A stretch of 64,000 bases of DNA from Sphingomonas sp. 28-63-12 (GTDB lineage Bacteria > Pseudomonadota > Alphaproteobacteria > Sphingomonadales > Sphingomonadaceae): NCBI GenBank assembly GCA_002281535.1, contig NCGD01000016.1:124001-188000 (forward strand), given 5' to 3'. The notes beneath the pieces are model-generated. The model saw only the letters and a program-made list of their open reading frames with translations. It did not search any database and was not told the origin of the DNA. Numbering within the stretch: the stretch's first letter is position 1; the number at the start of each line of letters is the position of its first letter. Positions 9,999 to 19,781 of the stretch are shown in pieces. The position numbers and the translations under genes were made by a program.

Positions 9999-11345
9999 AT
10001 GATGACACCAGAACAGGCCTGTGAGCGGGCGCATGAGATCGTTGTCCGCGCCATGGCGGCCGGCGCAGACGCCGCCGATGCCGTTTTCGCCGCCGATATG
10101 GCGCTTGATGTTTCGGTCCGGCTCGGCGCGCTGGAGGATGTCGGCCGGTCGGAAAGCGCCGAGCTTGGCCTCAGGGTGTTTGTCGGCAAGCGCAATGCCA
10201 GCGTCTCGACCTCCGATCTGTCGGGCCAGGCGCTTGCCAGTCTGGTCGAGCGCGCGATCGCGATGGCGCGCGAGGCGCCCGAGGATGACTGGGCGGGCCT
10301 CGCGCCTGCCGATCGGCTGCTGCGCGGCAGGCCCCCGCATCTCGATCTCGACGATGGCAGTGAAGTTTCGCCGGCGGCGCTGAAGGCGCGCGCGTTGCTG
10401 GCGGAGGATGCCGCACGCGCGGTGCCGGGCGTGTCGAACAGCGAAGGCGGCAGCGCGAGCACGTCGCGATCGGTGATGACGCTGGCGACCAGCCACGGCT
10501 TTACCGGCGGCTATGCCGTGTCCAGCCATGGCGTATCGGCGAGCGTGCTGGCCGGTACTGGCAGCGACATGCAGCGCGACTATGCCTATCACAGCGCGCG
10601 CCATCTCAACCGGCTCGAGGACCCAGCACTCGTCGGCGCGCGCGCGGGCGCGCGCGCGGTTGCGCGGTTGCACCCCGGCCGGATTGAGAGCGGGCCGATG
10701 CCGGTGGTGCTCGATCCGCGCGTCGGCAGCAGCCTGCTCGGTCATTTCGTCGGCGCGATCGGCGGCCAGTCGATCACCCGCAAGACCAGTTTTCTGCTCG
10801 AATCACTGGGCACCCGCGTGTTCAGCGCCGGGGTCAGCGTGCTCGATGATCCGCATCGCCCGCACGGGCTGCGCTCACGGCCCTTCGATGGCGAGGGGCT
10901 GCCCGTGTCGCCGATGTGCCTGGTCGATGACGGCATGCTCGAGACCTGGCTGCTCGACAGCGGCTCGGCCCGGCAATTGGGGCTTGAGCCGACCGGCCAT
11001 GCTGCGCGCGGCGTCGGCGGCGGGCCGGGCGTGTCGCCGAGCAACCTGCACATGGCGGCGGGCCGCGTGCCACCGGCGACGCTGATCGGCGGCATCAGGC
11101 GCGGCGTCTATATCACCGAACTGATCGGCATGGGCGTCAACGGCGTGACCGGCGATTACAGCCGCGGCGCGGCCGGCTTCCTGATCGAGGATGGCGAGTT
11201 GACCAGCCCGGTTGCCGAATTCACGATTGCCGGTAATTTGAAGGACATGTTCCTCGCGCTCACCCCCGCCAATGATCTCGAATTCCGCTATGGCATCAAC
11301 GTGCCGACCTTGATGATCGAGGGGATGACGGTGGCGAGTGGCTGA
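9999..11345 (+). CDS. pmbA: TldE/PmbA-type metalloprotease subunit
   Basis: A 448-residue TldD/PmbA family protein. The TldE subunit lacks the metal site of TldD and works with it to degrade unfolded peptides and to mature some modified peptides. Visible are the N-terminal DVSVRLGALEDVGRSESAELGLRVFVG segment (split across the domain), the central GSSLLGHFVGAIGG block and the C-terminal GVNGVTGDYSRGAAGFLIE plus EFTIAGNLKDMF, typical of PmbA. No HExxxH-type metal motif is seen, fitting TldE. TldD is not in the window. The last codons overlap the GTG start of the next gene by 8 bp, indicating coupling. Confidence 0.93.
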   Translation: MMTPEQACERAHEIVVRAMAAGADAADAVFAADMALDVSVRLGALEDVGRSESAELGLRVFVGKRNASVSTSDLSGQALASLVERAIAMAREAPEDDWAGLAPADRLLRGRPPHLDLDDGSEVSPAALKARALLAEDAARAVPGVSNSEGGSASTSRSVMTLATSHGFTGGYAVSSHGVSASVLAGTGSDMQRDYAYHSARHLNRLEDPALVGARAGARAVARLHPGRIESGPMPVVLDPRVGSSLLGHFVGAIGGQSITRKTSFLLESLGTRVFSAGVSVLDDPHRPHGLRSRPFDGEGLPVSPMCLVDDGMLETWLLDSGSARQLGLEPTGHAARGVGGGPGVSPSNLHMAAGRVPPATLIGGIRRGVYITELIGMGVNGVTGDYSRGAAGFLIEDGELTSPVAEFTIAGNLKDMFLALTPANDLEFRYGINVPTLMIEGMTVASG

Positions 11346-12123
11346 CACGCTGGTCGATGCGGTTGCAGCGATCGCTGCCGAAGCGGGCCGGCTGGCGATG
11401 GCGCGCTGGAGCGATGATTTCAGCCGCTGGGAAAAGTCGCCCGGCAATCCGGTGAGCGATATCGATCTGGAGGTCGATGCCCTGCTCCGGGCACGGTTGT
11501 TCGCGCTCGATCCCGAAGCCGGCTGGCTGTCCGAAGAAACTGCCGACAATGCCGACCGGCTCGCGTGTCGGCGGCTCTGGGTGGTCGATCCGATCGACGG
11601 CACGCGCGATTATCTGCGGGGGCGGCCGGGCTGGGCGGTGTCGATCGCCCTGGTCGATCAGGGCTTGCCCGTGATCGGGGTGCTCGATGCGCCGGCGCGT
11701 GGCGAAGTCTGGCGGGCGACGATCGGGCAGGGGGCCACGCGCAATGGCGCGGCTGTCCGCGCCAGTGCGCGGACCGAATTTGCCGGGGCGCGCGTGCCGA
11801 ACGATGCCTTGCCGAGCAAGGACAGCGATCTGGTGCTGGTCGACAAACCCAATTCGATCGCCCTGCGGATCGCGATGGTCGCGGCCGACGAGGCCGATCT
11901 GGTGGCGACGCTGCGCTGGGGATTCGAATGGGACATCGCCGCTGCCGCGCTGATCGCGATGGAGGCGGGGGCCAGCGTGACCGACGCGTTCGGCGCGCCG
12001 CTCGCCTTCAACACCCCCAGCGCCCAGGCCTTCGGGTTGCTGGCGACGGCGCCGGCCATTCATGGCGCGGCGGTGGCGCGACTGGCGGATCGGGCTAAAA
12101 TTCTGGTACAAACACCAGCATGA
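11338..12123 (+). CDS. inositol monophosphatase family protein (CysQ-like)
   Basis: A 261-residue Mg-dependent phosphatase of the inositol monophosphatase superfamily. Metal and phosphate motifs are clear: SEETADN near residue 64, WVVDPIDGTRDYL near residue 82, and WEWDIAAAALI-like FEWDIAAAALI near residue 200 with EAGASVTD after it. The substrate could be inositol phosphate or 3'-phosphoadenosine 5'-phosphate (CysQ); the sequence does not decide it. Translation begins at a GTG inside the end of the TldE gene (8-bp overlap), so the two are coupled. Length is normal for the family. Confidence 0.9.
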   Translation: MADTLVDAVAAIAAEAGRLAMARWSDDFSRWEKSPGNPVSDIDLEVDALLRARLFALDPEAGWLSEETADNADRLACRRLWVVDPIDGTRDYLRGRPGWAVSIALVDQGLPVIGVLDAPARGEVWRATIGQGATRNGAAVRASARTEFAGARVPNDALPSKDSDLVLVDKPNSIALRIAMVAADEADLVATLRWGFEWDIAAAALIAMEAGASVTDAFGAPLAFNTPSAQAFGLLATAPAIHGAAVARLADRAKILVQTPA

Positions 12124-12145
12124 CAGCCATGCGGGAAGCGGATCG

Positions 12146-12517
12146 ATGGACGACGATCGGGTAAACTGGGACGATATTCTCGAAGTCGGCCTCGGCGGCC
12201 CTGGCTGCGGCCTGTTGAAGATCGATGGCCGCGAGCCGCGCGGCAATTATCGCTATCTGCCGCCGGCCTTGTTTCATGACGGCAAGGTCTATGCCTCCAG
12301 CTTCGTGTCGGGCGGGTTCATGATCTGCGTGATCGATCCTGAATCGCTGGTGCGGCAGGAATTGTCGCGCCGGCTGCCCTATGCGCGGCTCAAGGCGATC
12401 GAGGCGGGCGAGATCGTCTATTTCGATCACCACAGCGGTGACAGCGAAAGTCGCTTGCCGATCACGCCGCGCACGCCGCGGCTCGCTGGCCTCGCCGCAC
12501 GCTTGCGGCGGCGGTAG
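12146..12517 (+). CDS. small protein of unknown function
   Basis: A 123-residue protein I do not recognise. It starts at ATG 12146 after a GGAAG site, 22 bp after the phosphatase gene, so it is probably in the same operon. The sequence is acidic at the N-terminus (MDDDRVNWDDILEV), has a glycine-rich turn (GLGGPGCGLLKIDG) and a basic C-terminus (LAGLAARLRRR). There is no signal peptide or membrane segment. The even composition and the absence of gaps between neighbours support a real gene. Confidence 0.65.
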   Translation: MDDDRVNWDDILEVGLGGPGCGLLKIDGREPRGNYRYLPPALFHDGKVYASSFVSGGFMICVIDPESLVRQELSRRLPYARLKAIEAGEIVYFDHHSGDSESRLPITPRTPRLAGLAARLRRR

Positions 12518-12557
12518 CGGCGATGTTGGACCGGCTGGACGAGCGCCGGGCAACGGC

Positions 12558-13721
12558 ATGGTGAGGCGCGCGGGAAGGACGGGACGGCTGATTGTTACGC
12601 TGGCGCTGGCGCTGGCAGGGTGCAGCGAAGGGGCGCGCGCTCCGCTGCCCGCCACGCCGGCGGGCATCGCGGCGGCGACCACGATCGACTTTGCCCATGT
12701 CGCCCATTATTCGGCACCATCGCTTCCTGGTTATTTCGACCGGACGGTCAGGGCGTTGGACAACAGCCCGGCTACCAACCCGGCCAATGATCGGGTGGCG
12801 ACGCTCGGGCGGGTGATGTTTTACGATTTGCAGCTCAGCACCAATGGTCGGGCGTCCTGCGCCACCTGCCACCGCCAGGCGCTTGGCTTTACCGATTCGA
12901 TGCGGTTCAGCAACGGGATCAGCGATGCGGCGACCACCGACTTTCATGCGATGCGGCTTGGCAATCTGCGCTATTGGCAGCCCGGGTCGACCTTCTGGAA
13001 CAGGCGCGCGGCCAGTGTGGAGGCGCAGGCGAGCCATCCGTTACGCAGCCTGGTCGAAATGGGGTGGGGCGGGCCCGCCGGCGGTGTCGATTTGCTGATT
13101 CGGCGGATGGACGCGACGCGCTATTATCCGCCGCTCTTTGCGTGGGCATTTGGCAGTTCCACGATCACCGAAGGGCGTATTCAGCAGGCGCTGGCGCAGT
13201 TCGTGCGCGCAATGACCTCAAGCGCGAGCCGGTGGGACACGGGCTATGCACAGGTCTTCTCGCCCACCGCGCCCCACGGCGCACTTGGCGTAAACCTGCC
13301 AAATTTCACCTCCCAGGAAAATCGGGGGCGACAATTGTTCATGACGGCCGTTGATGAGGGTGGCGCTGGATGCTCCGCCTGCCATCTGCCGCCCAGCTTT
13401 GCGCTGGCGGCCGACGCGCATAGCAACGGACTGGATGCTGGCGAGACGCGCCTGTTCAAGGCGCCATCGCTCCGCAGCGTCGGGCTGACCGGGCCCTATA
13501 TGCATGACGGCCGGTTTGTAACGCTGGCCGAGGTCGTCGACTTTTACGATCATGGCATTCAACCTGGTCCGGCGCTCGACAATCGGTTGCGACAGGCGGG
13601 GCGGCCACAGCGCCTCAACCTCGATAGCGCCGATCGTGCGGCGCTTGTCGCCTTTCTGGTGACGCTGAACGACCCCGTGCTCACCACCGATCCCCGCTTC
13701 GGCGATCCGTTTCGGCGGTGA
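12558..13721 (+). CDS. di-heme cytochrome c peroxidase/MauG family lipoprotein
   Basis: A 387-residue exported protein with a lipobox (ALALAGC, Cys at about residue 22), so probably tethered to a periplasmic membrane face. Two c-type heme sites are present: CATCH near residue 103 and CSACH near residue 274, the spacing of the bacterial di-heme peroxidase/MauG superfamily. The C-terminal part has FKAPSLRSVGLTGPYMHDGR, the conserved segment around a distal heme ligand. Family members reduce H2O2 or oxidise protein side chains; which applies here is not decidable. The ATG at 12558 gives a clean lipoprotein signal, while the longer frame upstream would not. Confidence 0.9.
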   Translation: MVRRAGRTGRLIVTLALALAGCSEGARAPLPATPAGIAAATTIDFAHVAHYSAPSLPGYFDRTVRALDNSPATNPANDRVATLGRVMFYDLQLSTNGRASCATCHRQALGFTDSMRFSNGISDAATTDFHAMRLGNLRYWQPGSTFWNRRAASVEAQASHPLRSLVEMGWGGPAGGVDLLIRRMDATRYYPPLFAWAFGSSTITEGRIQQALAQFVRAMTSSASRWDTGYAQVFSPTAPHGALGVNLPNFTSQENRGRQLFMTAVDEGGAGCSACHLPPSFALAADAHSNGLDAGETRLFKAPSLRSVGLTGPYMHDGRFVTLAEVVDFYDHGIQPGPALDNRLRQAGRPQRLNLDSADRAALVAFLVTLNDPVLTTDPRFGDPFRR

Positions 13722-13778
13722 CCAACCGGCGCATTCGACCGTTGGGGTCCATGTCAGCGCGGTTGAATCAGGGCCGCA

Positions 13779-13850
13779 TCCCGGCGAAAGCCGGGGTTCA
13801 GGGCCGCAGACCGCTGCGCTTGGGACCCTGGGCTCCTGCGATCGCGGGAA
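13779..13850. repeat. degenerate intergenic palindromic repeat
   Basis: The gap between the peroxidase gene and the convergent beta-propeller gene holds an imperfect inverted repeat: TCCCGGCGAAAGCCGGGG with a CAGGG tail on the left and CCCTGGGCTCC with CGCGGGA on the right. It resembles the REP-like intergenic elements common in high-GC proteobacteria. No protein is encoded. Confidence 0.5.
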
Positions 13851-13877
13851 AGCGATTCCGCCAACCGGCAAACGGCT

Positions 13878-15515
13878 CTAACTGGCGCGGATCGAATAGA
13901 GCGTGCCGTTACTGATGGCATAGACCGCACCATCGGCGCCCACCAGCGTGGGGGTATAGGCCTGGCCGAGCCCGGCGTTGAGCCGGATATTCTGCGACAG
14001 GCTGTTGGTCGACAGGTCCCAGCGGTAGAGGACGCCGTCCTCGTTATTTGCCAGGACCGACCGGCGCAGCGGATCTGCCACCATCGTATTGATGCACCAT
14101 TCGCGCCGCGCCATGGTGGCGTTGCCGTCCGGGGTGGGGCCCAGGATCGTCAGCACCTCGCGCATCACCTGCACGCTCGCAACGATCGGATCGGCCTGGC
14201 TCGTCCGCGGGTCAAGCACCGCCAGCCGGTTGAGCCCGTCGCCGGTGCCGACGCCATTATAATTGTTGTATTTCTGCGCGAGCAGATAGGTCGATGATCC
14301 CGCATAGGACGGCACCATCGATGCCGGAATGATGCTCGGCGACACGTCCCAGCCAAAGCTGCCCGGGAAACCGACCGGATTGAGCAGTGCATCGAACTGG
14401 AGCAGCCAGCCCCGCGCGTTGTGCGTCGGGAACTGCGCTTCCAGTACGCCATAAAATACCCGGCCATCGGGGCCGACCACCGGGGAGGCCGTGCCGTCAT
14501 CGCTGAGGCGTGCAGGGGTAAGCGAGTTCGGGTCAGTCAGCGCGACCTTGGCGCGGGTCGCCAGCGTCGTGCTGTCGAGTGCGAGCAGGAAGCCGGTTTG
14601 GGTGGCGTTGGTCGAGCCCCGGTTGACCGCGATATAGACCGTGGTGCCGTCGAGCGAGAGCGCCGGCGCGCAATTCGTAACGGGCTTCTGGACCGTGGAA
14701 TCGCCGGCCGCGGTGGCGGCGCTGATCCAGCTGCCGGTGCCATCGGGCGCAACCCGGGCGATGCCGCTGACCAGCCCTGCCGGGTTCGCAGCCGTCACCT
14801 GGAAGCCGAAAAAGATGTTGCCGTTCGCATCCGCGGTCAGCGGCGTGTTGATGAACACGGTCCCGTCATAGGCGGTGGGATTGGCGTTGTAGGCGGCGGC
14901 GCCGAAGAATATCGGTGACGTGAATGTGCCGCTGGCCGCGTCTGCATCGTCGCGCACAAGCAGCCTGCCACCGGAATCGGGCGCATAAAGCCGGCCCTGC
15001 GCCGTGAGCAGGACATTATAGGCTGGCACCCAATTGTGCGGCGGCGTGACATAGAAGGTCGTTACCGACCAGATCACCGCGCCGGTCGCGCCATTGCGAC
15101 CCTCGACGCGATAGCCACCGCTGGCCCCCGTCTTGACCGGAATGACGATGGTATTGCGCGTCGTTACCACCGGCGACCCGTAATGCGTCAACAGCGTACC
15201 GCTGGGCGTATATTGCGGCACGAGATCGACAGCGGCCGTCCAGCTGATCCGGCCAAGGTCCTGCGACGCGATCGGGCTCGCCGCCATATGCTGCGCATCG
15301 CGACCATAGCCGAACCATGCCGGACCGATGACCGGCGTCGGAGTGGGGGATGGCGTCGGTGTGGGGGATGGCGCCGGTGTCGGCGTTGGCGTCGGTGATC
15401 CGCCGCCGCCGCTGCACGCCGCAAGCACGGCGGACGAGGACAGCATGGCCAGCGCGGTTCGGCGCGACACAAGTGATGGCGATAGCGGATCAGGGCGGTG
15501 TGGATCGCGGCTCAT
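13878..15515 (-). CDS. exported beta-propeller lipoprotein with a Pro-Thr linker
   Basis: A 545-residue protein with a signal that contains SRRTALAM (twin-arginine-like) and ends in a lipobox (VLAACSG, Cys near residue 32), suggesting export and lipidation. A low-complexity Pro/Thr/Ser linker follows (about residues 38-60). The rest is built of repeated short beta segments with Gly/Asp turns (GPDGRVFYG, SLDGTTVYIAV, GADGAVYAISNGTLYSI), typical of PQQ-like or outer-membrane-assembly-type propellers; no catalytic site is apparent. I chose the ATG at 15515 because it gives the intact signal. It converges on the di-heme peroxidase gene. Function unknown. Confidence 0.75.
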   Translation of the reverse strand: MSRDPHRPDPLSPSLVSRRTALAMLSSSAVLAACSGGGGSPTPTPTPAPSPTPTPSPTPTPVIGPAWFGYGRDAQHMAASPIASQDLGRISWTAAVDLVPQYTPSGTLLTHYGSPVVTTRNTIVIPVKTGASGGYRVEGRNGATGAVIWSVTTFYVTPPHNWVPAYNVLLTAQGRLYAPDSGGRLLVRDDADAASGTFTSPIFFGAAAYNANPTAYDGTVFINTPLTADANGNIFFGFQVTAANPAGLVSGIARVAPDGTGSWISAATAAGDSTVQKPVTNCAPALSLDGTTVYIAVNRGSTNATQTGFLLALDSTTLATRAKVALTDPNSLTPARLSDDGTASPVVGPDGRVFYGVLEAQFPTHNARGWLLQFDALLNPVGFPGSFGWDVSPSIIPASMVPSYAGSSTYLLAQKYNNYNGVGTGDGLNRLAVLDPRTSQADPIVASVQVMREVLTILGPTPDGNATMARREWCINTMVADPLRRSVLANNEDGVLYRWDLSTNSLSQNIRLNAGLGQAYTPTLVGADGAVYAISNGTLYSIRAS

Positions 15516-15776
15516 GGGCGCCAGCCTAGCCCTTCGCTCGCCGAAATACACCGCTTTGTATCGCCGCATGACTGCCATTGGTCGATGGTGATCAGGCCTT
15601 GGGCCACTGGCGGCACCTGCGCTTACCGGCAGCATTGCCCGTCAATCCCGAAATGGCACAGCCGCGCCGATGAGGCCACATCGAACAATCGTCATAACAT
15701 GTAGCCATGATTTCAAAATCACTCGGCTTCATCGCCTGTCCTGAAGTTACGGAATTGCCGGATTGAGTGCGCTAAT

Positions 15777-18700
15777 TTGATCACCAGGCAGGTTTTTTTC
15801 GACGCAAGCGGCACGCGCACGCGGTGGACGACTCGCGCGTTGATTCTCGGTTTTCTGATCCTTGTTGTGCTCGGCGCCACATTCTTGGCGACGGTTACCT
15901 ACCTGCCGAAGCCCGATCCGCTCGCTCTTTCAATAAAAAGGTCGCGGTTGCGGGCACCGCAAACACTGCCGGCCGGTAGTGCGCCACAGCCGGGTCGGCC
16001 GAAGCCCGTCCCCGTTTCAGCGCTGTTGCCTGTCGGTCGGGGTGCGCGGATGGCGAAGCCGATCCGGGTGGGGTTTTACGTCCCCTGGGATGAAAATAGC
16101 GCGGCCTCATTGGTTGATCATGGCGATCAACTGGATTGGCTCGTGGCAGGCCTTATTTCGGTGACGGGGCAGCGTCACCAGATACACATCGCTCCTGACG
16201 AGCGGTTAAAAGCAATATTGGCGGGGGCCAAGCACCCGGCTGCGCTCTTTGCCATGGTGCAAAATGCCGTTGAGGAGGATTGGGACGGGGAAGGCGCCGC
16301 TGCGCTGCTCGCCACCGCCACAGCCCGTGCCGACTTGCTCGATCGGATCGCCTCCCCGCTGGTCGCGCTCAAGGCCGCAGGCGTAGTGTTCGATTTCGAA
16401 CAACTCCCGCCGGCATCATTGCCGGATTACCTGCGGCTGATCGGGGAGGCCAAGGCCCGGTTGGCGGGGCGCAATTTACAGATCGTGGTCATGGCCCCGT
16501 CGGATAGCTCGGACTGGCGGCTCAAGGCTTTTGCTACAGTGGCCGACAAGGTGATCGTCAAGGTTTTTGACGAACATTCTCCGGACACTGGACCAGGCCC
16601 GATCGCCAGCCAGCGCTGGGCCGCGGCACAGGTGACCCGGGCGATGGCGGCCGTTGTGGCGGACAAGCTGATCCTGGCCGTTGGCAATTTCGCCTATGAC
16701 TGGCCCGCTAATGGCGATGCGACGCGTATTTCGGTCGAGGAAGCCTGGCTGATTGCCCGCGACAGCCAGGCGCCGATTAGATTCGATCCGGCAACCGGCA
16801 ATCCGATGGTGGCCTATGATGAGGATGATCAGCCGCACACGCTCTGGCTGCTGGACGCTGCGACGGCGTGGAATCACGTCAGGCTGGCCTATGCATCCGG
16901 CGCGGCGGGTATCGGCATTTGGCGCCTGGGAACAGAGGATAGCGGCCTATGGCCGATCCTGCGATCGCTCGATCGGGCGACACCACCCGACATCGCCAGT
17001 CTTCGCTCGACCTCGAATATCGATGTCGAGGGTCGCGGTGAAATCATGCACATCGCCGCGGTGCCAACCAACGGTCGCCGGGCGCTGACGGTGGATCGCG
17101 ATGGCGCGATCACCGACGAACGCTATCTCCGGCTTCCCACCCCCTATCTGATTCGCCGCACCGGCGATCATCCGCACGATATCGTGCTGACTTTTGACGA
17201 TGGCCCCGATCCGGTCTGGACACCGCAGGTGCTGAAGATCCTGCGGGAGAAAAATGCACCGGCAGCCTTTTTCGTGGTCGGTGAAAATGCACTCGGCCAG
17301 CGCGACTTGCTCAACCAGATTGTCGATCAGGGGCATGAGCTCGGCAACCACAGTTTCAGCCACCCCAATTTGGCGACTGTTTCGCCGACCCAGGCGCAGC
17401 TGGAACTCAATGTTACCCAGCGTCTGGTGCAGGCCTATACCGGGCGATCGATGCGGTTGTTCCGGGCGCCCTATTTCGGTGACGCCGAGGCGTCGACTGC
17501 TGGCGAGCTGGATGCCGCCCTGATGGCGCAGGAGAACGGCTATACCAATGTCGGCCTTCATGTTGACCCTCAAGACTGGCGGTCGCGAACAGCTGCGGCG
17601 ATCGTCAAATCGGTGATCGCGCAGGTCGAGGACCGATCGAACAGCGACACGCGCCAAATCATCCTCCTCCATGATGGCGGCGGTGATCGGCACCAGACCA
17701 TTTTGGCGTTGCCCAGGATCATCGATGAACTGCGCGCACGCGGCTATCAGTTCGTCAGTGTGGCCAGGCTGGCGAAGTTGAGCCGGGCCGATACCATGCC
17801 CCCGGTTCCCTCCGGGGAACTGACGGCGGTGCGCGCCGATACGGGGCTGTTCATGTTGCTATCGGCACTGGGCCGGTTGATGACAGGGATCTTCTACATC
17901 GCCATTCTGGTCGGCCTGGCGCGCGCTATCACGATGACCGCGCTTGCCTTCCTGCAATATGATCGCAGTCGGCACCGGGTCCGGCCGGCGATTGATCCGT
18001 CGCTGCTGGTGTCGGTGATCATTCCGGCATTCAATGAAGAACGCGGTATTGAAGCTGCGATCCGACAGGTGCTGGCCAACCGCGATGCTCATATCGAGGT
18101 GATCGTGGTCGATGACGGATCGAGCGATGCCACGGCCGCAATCGTCCGGACCGTCTTTGGCGACAATCCCGTGGTCCGGCTGATTTCGCTGCCCAATGGC
18201 GGCAAAGCCAAGGCGCTGAACCATGCGATTGGCGTGGCCCGGGGTGAGGTGTTGATTGCGCATGATGCCGACACGCTGTTTGGCCCGGAGACGATCGCTC
18301 GACTCGCCCGCTGGTTCGCCGATCCGCGCATCGGCGCGGTTGCCGGCAATGTGAAGGTTGCCAATCGGGTCAATCTCATCACGCGCTGGCAGGCAATTGA
18401 ATATGTCACGTCGCAAAATCTGGAACGACGCGCGCTGGCCGCGGTGAAGAGCATCACCGTCGTGCCCGGCGCTGTCGGTGCTTTTCGGCGGGCGGCGCTG
18501 GCGCAGGGCTATCCTGAAGACACGCTGGCCGAGGACCAGGACCTGACCATTCGGATCCAGCGCGATGGATGGAAGGTGATTTACGATCCGTCAGCCATGG
18601 CCTGGACAGAGGTGCCGGAAGGCATTGCCCTGCTTGCCCGCCAACGGTTCCGATGGGCCTTCGGAACGCTCCAATGCCTCTGGAAGCATCGCTCGATCCT

Positions 18701-19166
18701 GTGGACGTTCAAGCCCGTCGGCCTTGCTCTGTTCGGCATTCCGCAGGCGTTGATCTTCCAGATCGGCTTTGCCCTGATCGCGCCGCTGATTGACCTTTTC
18801 CTTGTCCTCAATGTCACCGCCGCTGTGATCCATTGGCTCCAGCACGGCACCGGTGACGTGCAGGCAGCCGACCTGACCATGATCTTCTACTGGCTGGGAT
18901 TCGCGACGATCGATGCGCTGTGCGGCTATGCCGCCTATGCGATGGAGCCGCGCCGCGAGAAGTGCCCCGTTTTGCTGCTGGTCGCGCAGCGCCTGGTCTA
19001 TCGCCAGTTGATGTACTGGGCGGTCATTCGCGCCATCATGGCCGCCCTGCGCGGGCCATCGGTGCGGTGGGGCAAACCGAATCGCAGCGGCTGGCTTGGC
19101 CGGCGCTCTCGAAACCCGTTTTTCCGGCGTCGCCAACGCACAACTGCCCATAATGTGGGCCAATGA
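15777..19166 (+). CDS. three-domain fusion: GH18-like, polysaccharide deacetylase, family 2 glycosyltransferase
   Basis: An 1129-residue membrane protein with three enzyme-like parts. Residues about 20-45 form a membrane anchor. About 95-410 is a GH18-like barrel, with VVFDFEQLP at the place of the DxxDxDxE motif (last Asp and Glu kept). About 463-670 is a NodB-type deacetylase: TFDDGPD, NHSFSHPN, RAPYF, DPQDW and LLHDGGGD are all present. After a hydrophobic stretch (about 685-730), about 740-1000 is a processive GT2 domain with VVDDGSSD, DADTLF, EDQDL and QRFRW, then further membrane segments. Similar fusions are known in bacteria and likely make and trim an N-acetylhexosamine polymer. The only usable start is TTG at 15777. 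It seems to be monocistronic. Confidence 0.9.
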   Translation: MITRQVFFDASGTRTRWTTRALILGFLILVVLGATFLATVTYLPKPDPLALSIKRSRLRAPQTLPAGSAPQPGRPKPVPVSALLPVGRGARMAKPIRVGFYVPWDENSAASLVDHGDQLDWLVAGLISVTGQRHQIHIAPDERLKAILAGAKHPAALFAMVQNAVEEDWDGEGAAALLATATARADLLDRIASPLVALKAAGVVFDFEQLPPASLPDYLRLIGEAKARLAGRNLQIVVMAPSDSSDWRLKAFATVADKVIVKVFDEHSPDTGPGPIASQRWAAAQVTRAMAAVVADKLILAVGNFAYDWPANGDATRISVEEAWLIARDSQAPIRFDPATGNPMVAYDEDDQPHTLWLLDAATAWNHVRLAYASGAAGIGIWRLGTEDSGLWPILRSLDRATPPDIASLRSTSNIDVEGRGEIMHIAAVPTNGRRALTVDRDGAITDERYLRLPTPYLIRRTGDHPHDIVLTFDDGPDPVWTPQVLKILREKNAPAAFFVVGENALGQRDLLNQIVDQGHELGNHSFSHPNLATVSPTQAQLELNVTQRLVQAYTGRSMRLFRAPYFGDAEASTAGELDAALMAQENGYTNVGLHVDPQDWRSRTAAAIVKSVIAQVEDRSNSDTRQIILLHDGGGDRHQTILALPRIIDELRARGYQFVSVARLAKLSRADTMPPVPSGELTAVRADTGLFMLLSALGRLMTGIFYIAILVGLARAITMTALAFLQYDRSRHRVRPAIDPSLLVSVIIPAFNEERGIEAAIRQVLANRDAHIEVIVVDDGSSDATAAIVRTVFGDNPVVRLISLPNGGKAKALNHAIGVARGEVLIAHDADTLFGPETIARLARWFADPRIGAVAGNVKVANRVNLITRWQAIEYVTSQNLERRALAAVKSITVVPGAVGAFRRAALAQGYPEDTLAEDQDLTIRIQRDGWKVIYDPSAMAWTEVPEGIALLARQRFRWAFGTLQCLWKHRSILWTFKPVGLALFGIPQALIFQIGFALIAPLIDLFLVLNVTAAVIHWLQHGTGDVQAADLTMIFYWLGFATIDALCGYAAYAMEPRREKCPVLLLVAQRLVYRQLMYWAVIRAIMAALRGPSVRWGKPNRSGWLGRRSRNPFFRRRQRTTAHNVGQ

Positions 19167-19404
19167 TCGCGGGCGGGATGGCGGCGCCATTTTATCATCT
19201 CCGCATTCGCGTGAACCCGACCATCACGCCCGCATGGTCGGCTGCGGGCCAGGGCCGCTGCTTCACCGTTCCGCGTCACCTGCAGTTCGTCCACAGATCA
19301 GCGCTGCTGTTGCATCCCCCGCAACTTCTTTCCGCCATCATCGATCGATCGGGGCCAACGCCGAACGCGTGGCTTGGCACGATTGGCATGCTACAGGGAC
19401 GGGC

Positions 19405-19725
19405 ATGGCAAATTCCCGAAGCAACGCCGGAACGGTCGACCTCGATGGCCTCAAATATGATTGGCAACTCCAGCGCGAACCGCAATGGTCGGACGACGAT
19501 GGCTGGAAAGGCATGACGGTCTCCCTGCTGCAGCGCGATACCCAACGCGCGGCGTTGCTGGAATTCCCGCCGCCCAAGCGCCTGTTGAAAGGGTTGCAAC
19601 GGGGGCGTCTCCAGCTCGACGATGCAACCGTTGCGCGTGGGGTGCGAGCGGCATTGGTCGCAGGATGGGAGCCGATGTCACGCGGGAAGCCGATGGTTTT
19701 CACGGTAGATGCCGAGGGAAACTAG
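19405..19725 (+). CDS. small protein of unknown function
   Basis: A 106-residue protein I do not recognise; the frame is open farther upstream, but protein-like composition begins at the ATG at 19405, preceded by AGGGAC. It has no signal or membrane segment and contains a basic patch around FPPPKRLLKGLQRGRLQ, followed by a helical stretch and a GWEPMSRGKPMVFTVD end. That tail looks like a small globular fold. The 238 bp between it and the big fusion gene hold no other feature I can support. Confidence 0.6.
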   Translation: MANSRSNAGTVDLDGLKYDWQLQREPQWSDDDGWKGMTVSLLQRDTQRAALLEFPPPKRLLKGLQRGRLQLDDATVARGVRAALVAGWEPMSRGKPMVFTVDAEGN

Positions 19726-19781
19726 GGCGCCCGACCGCCGCGGCCCTTGTTTTCCAATCGGCATAGCGGCACCCGGTACGG

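Noticed and set aside
10621..10672. Alternating GCGCGC run as a Z-DNA or regulatory signal
   Set aside because: It encodes the Ala/Arg-rich GARAGARAVARL part of the TldE-type protein, and codon bias explains it.
15340..15410. Short direct repeats of GGCGTCGGTGT type as a possible CRISPR or iteron array
   Set aside because: They simply encode the Pro-Thr linker of the lipoprotein on the other strand. No spacers or cas genes are present, and I saw no CRISPR array anywhere in the window.
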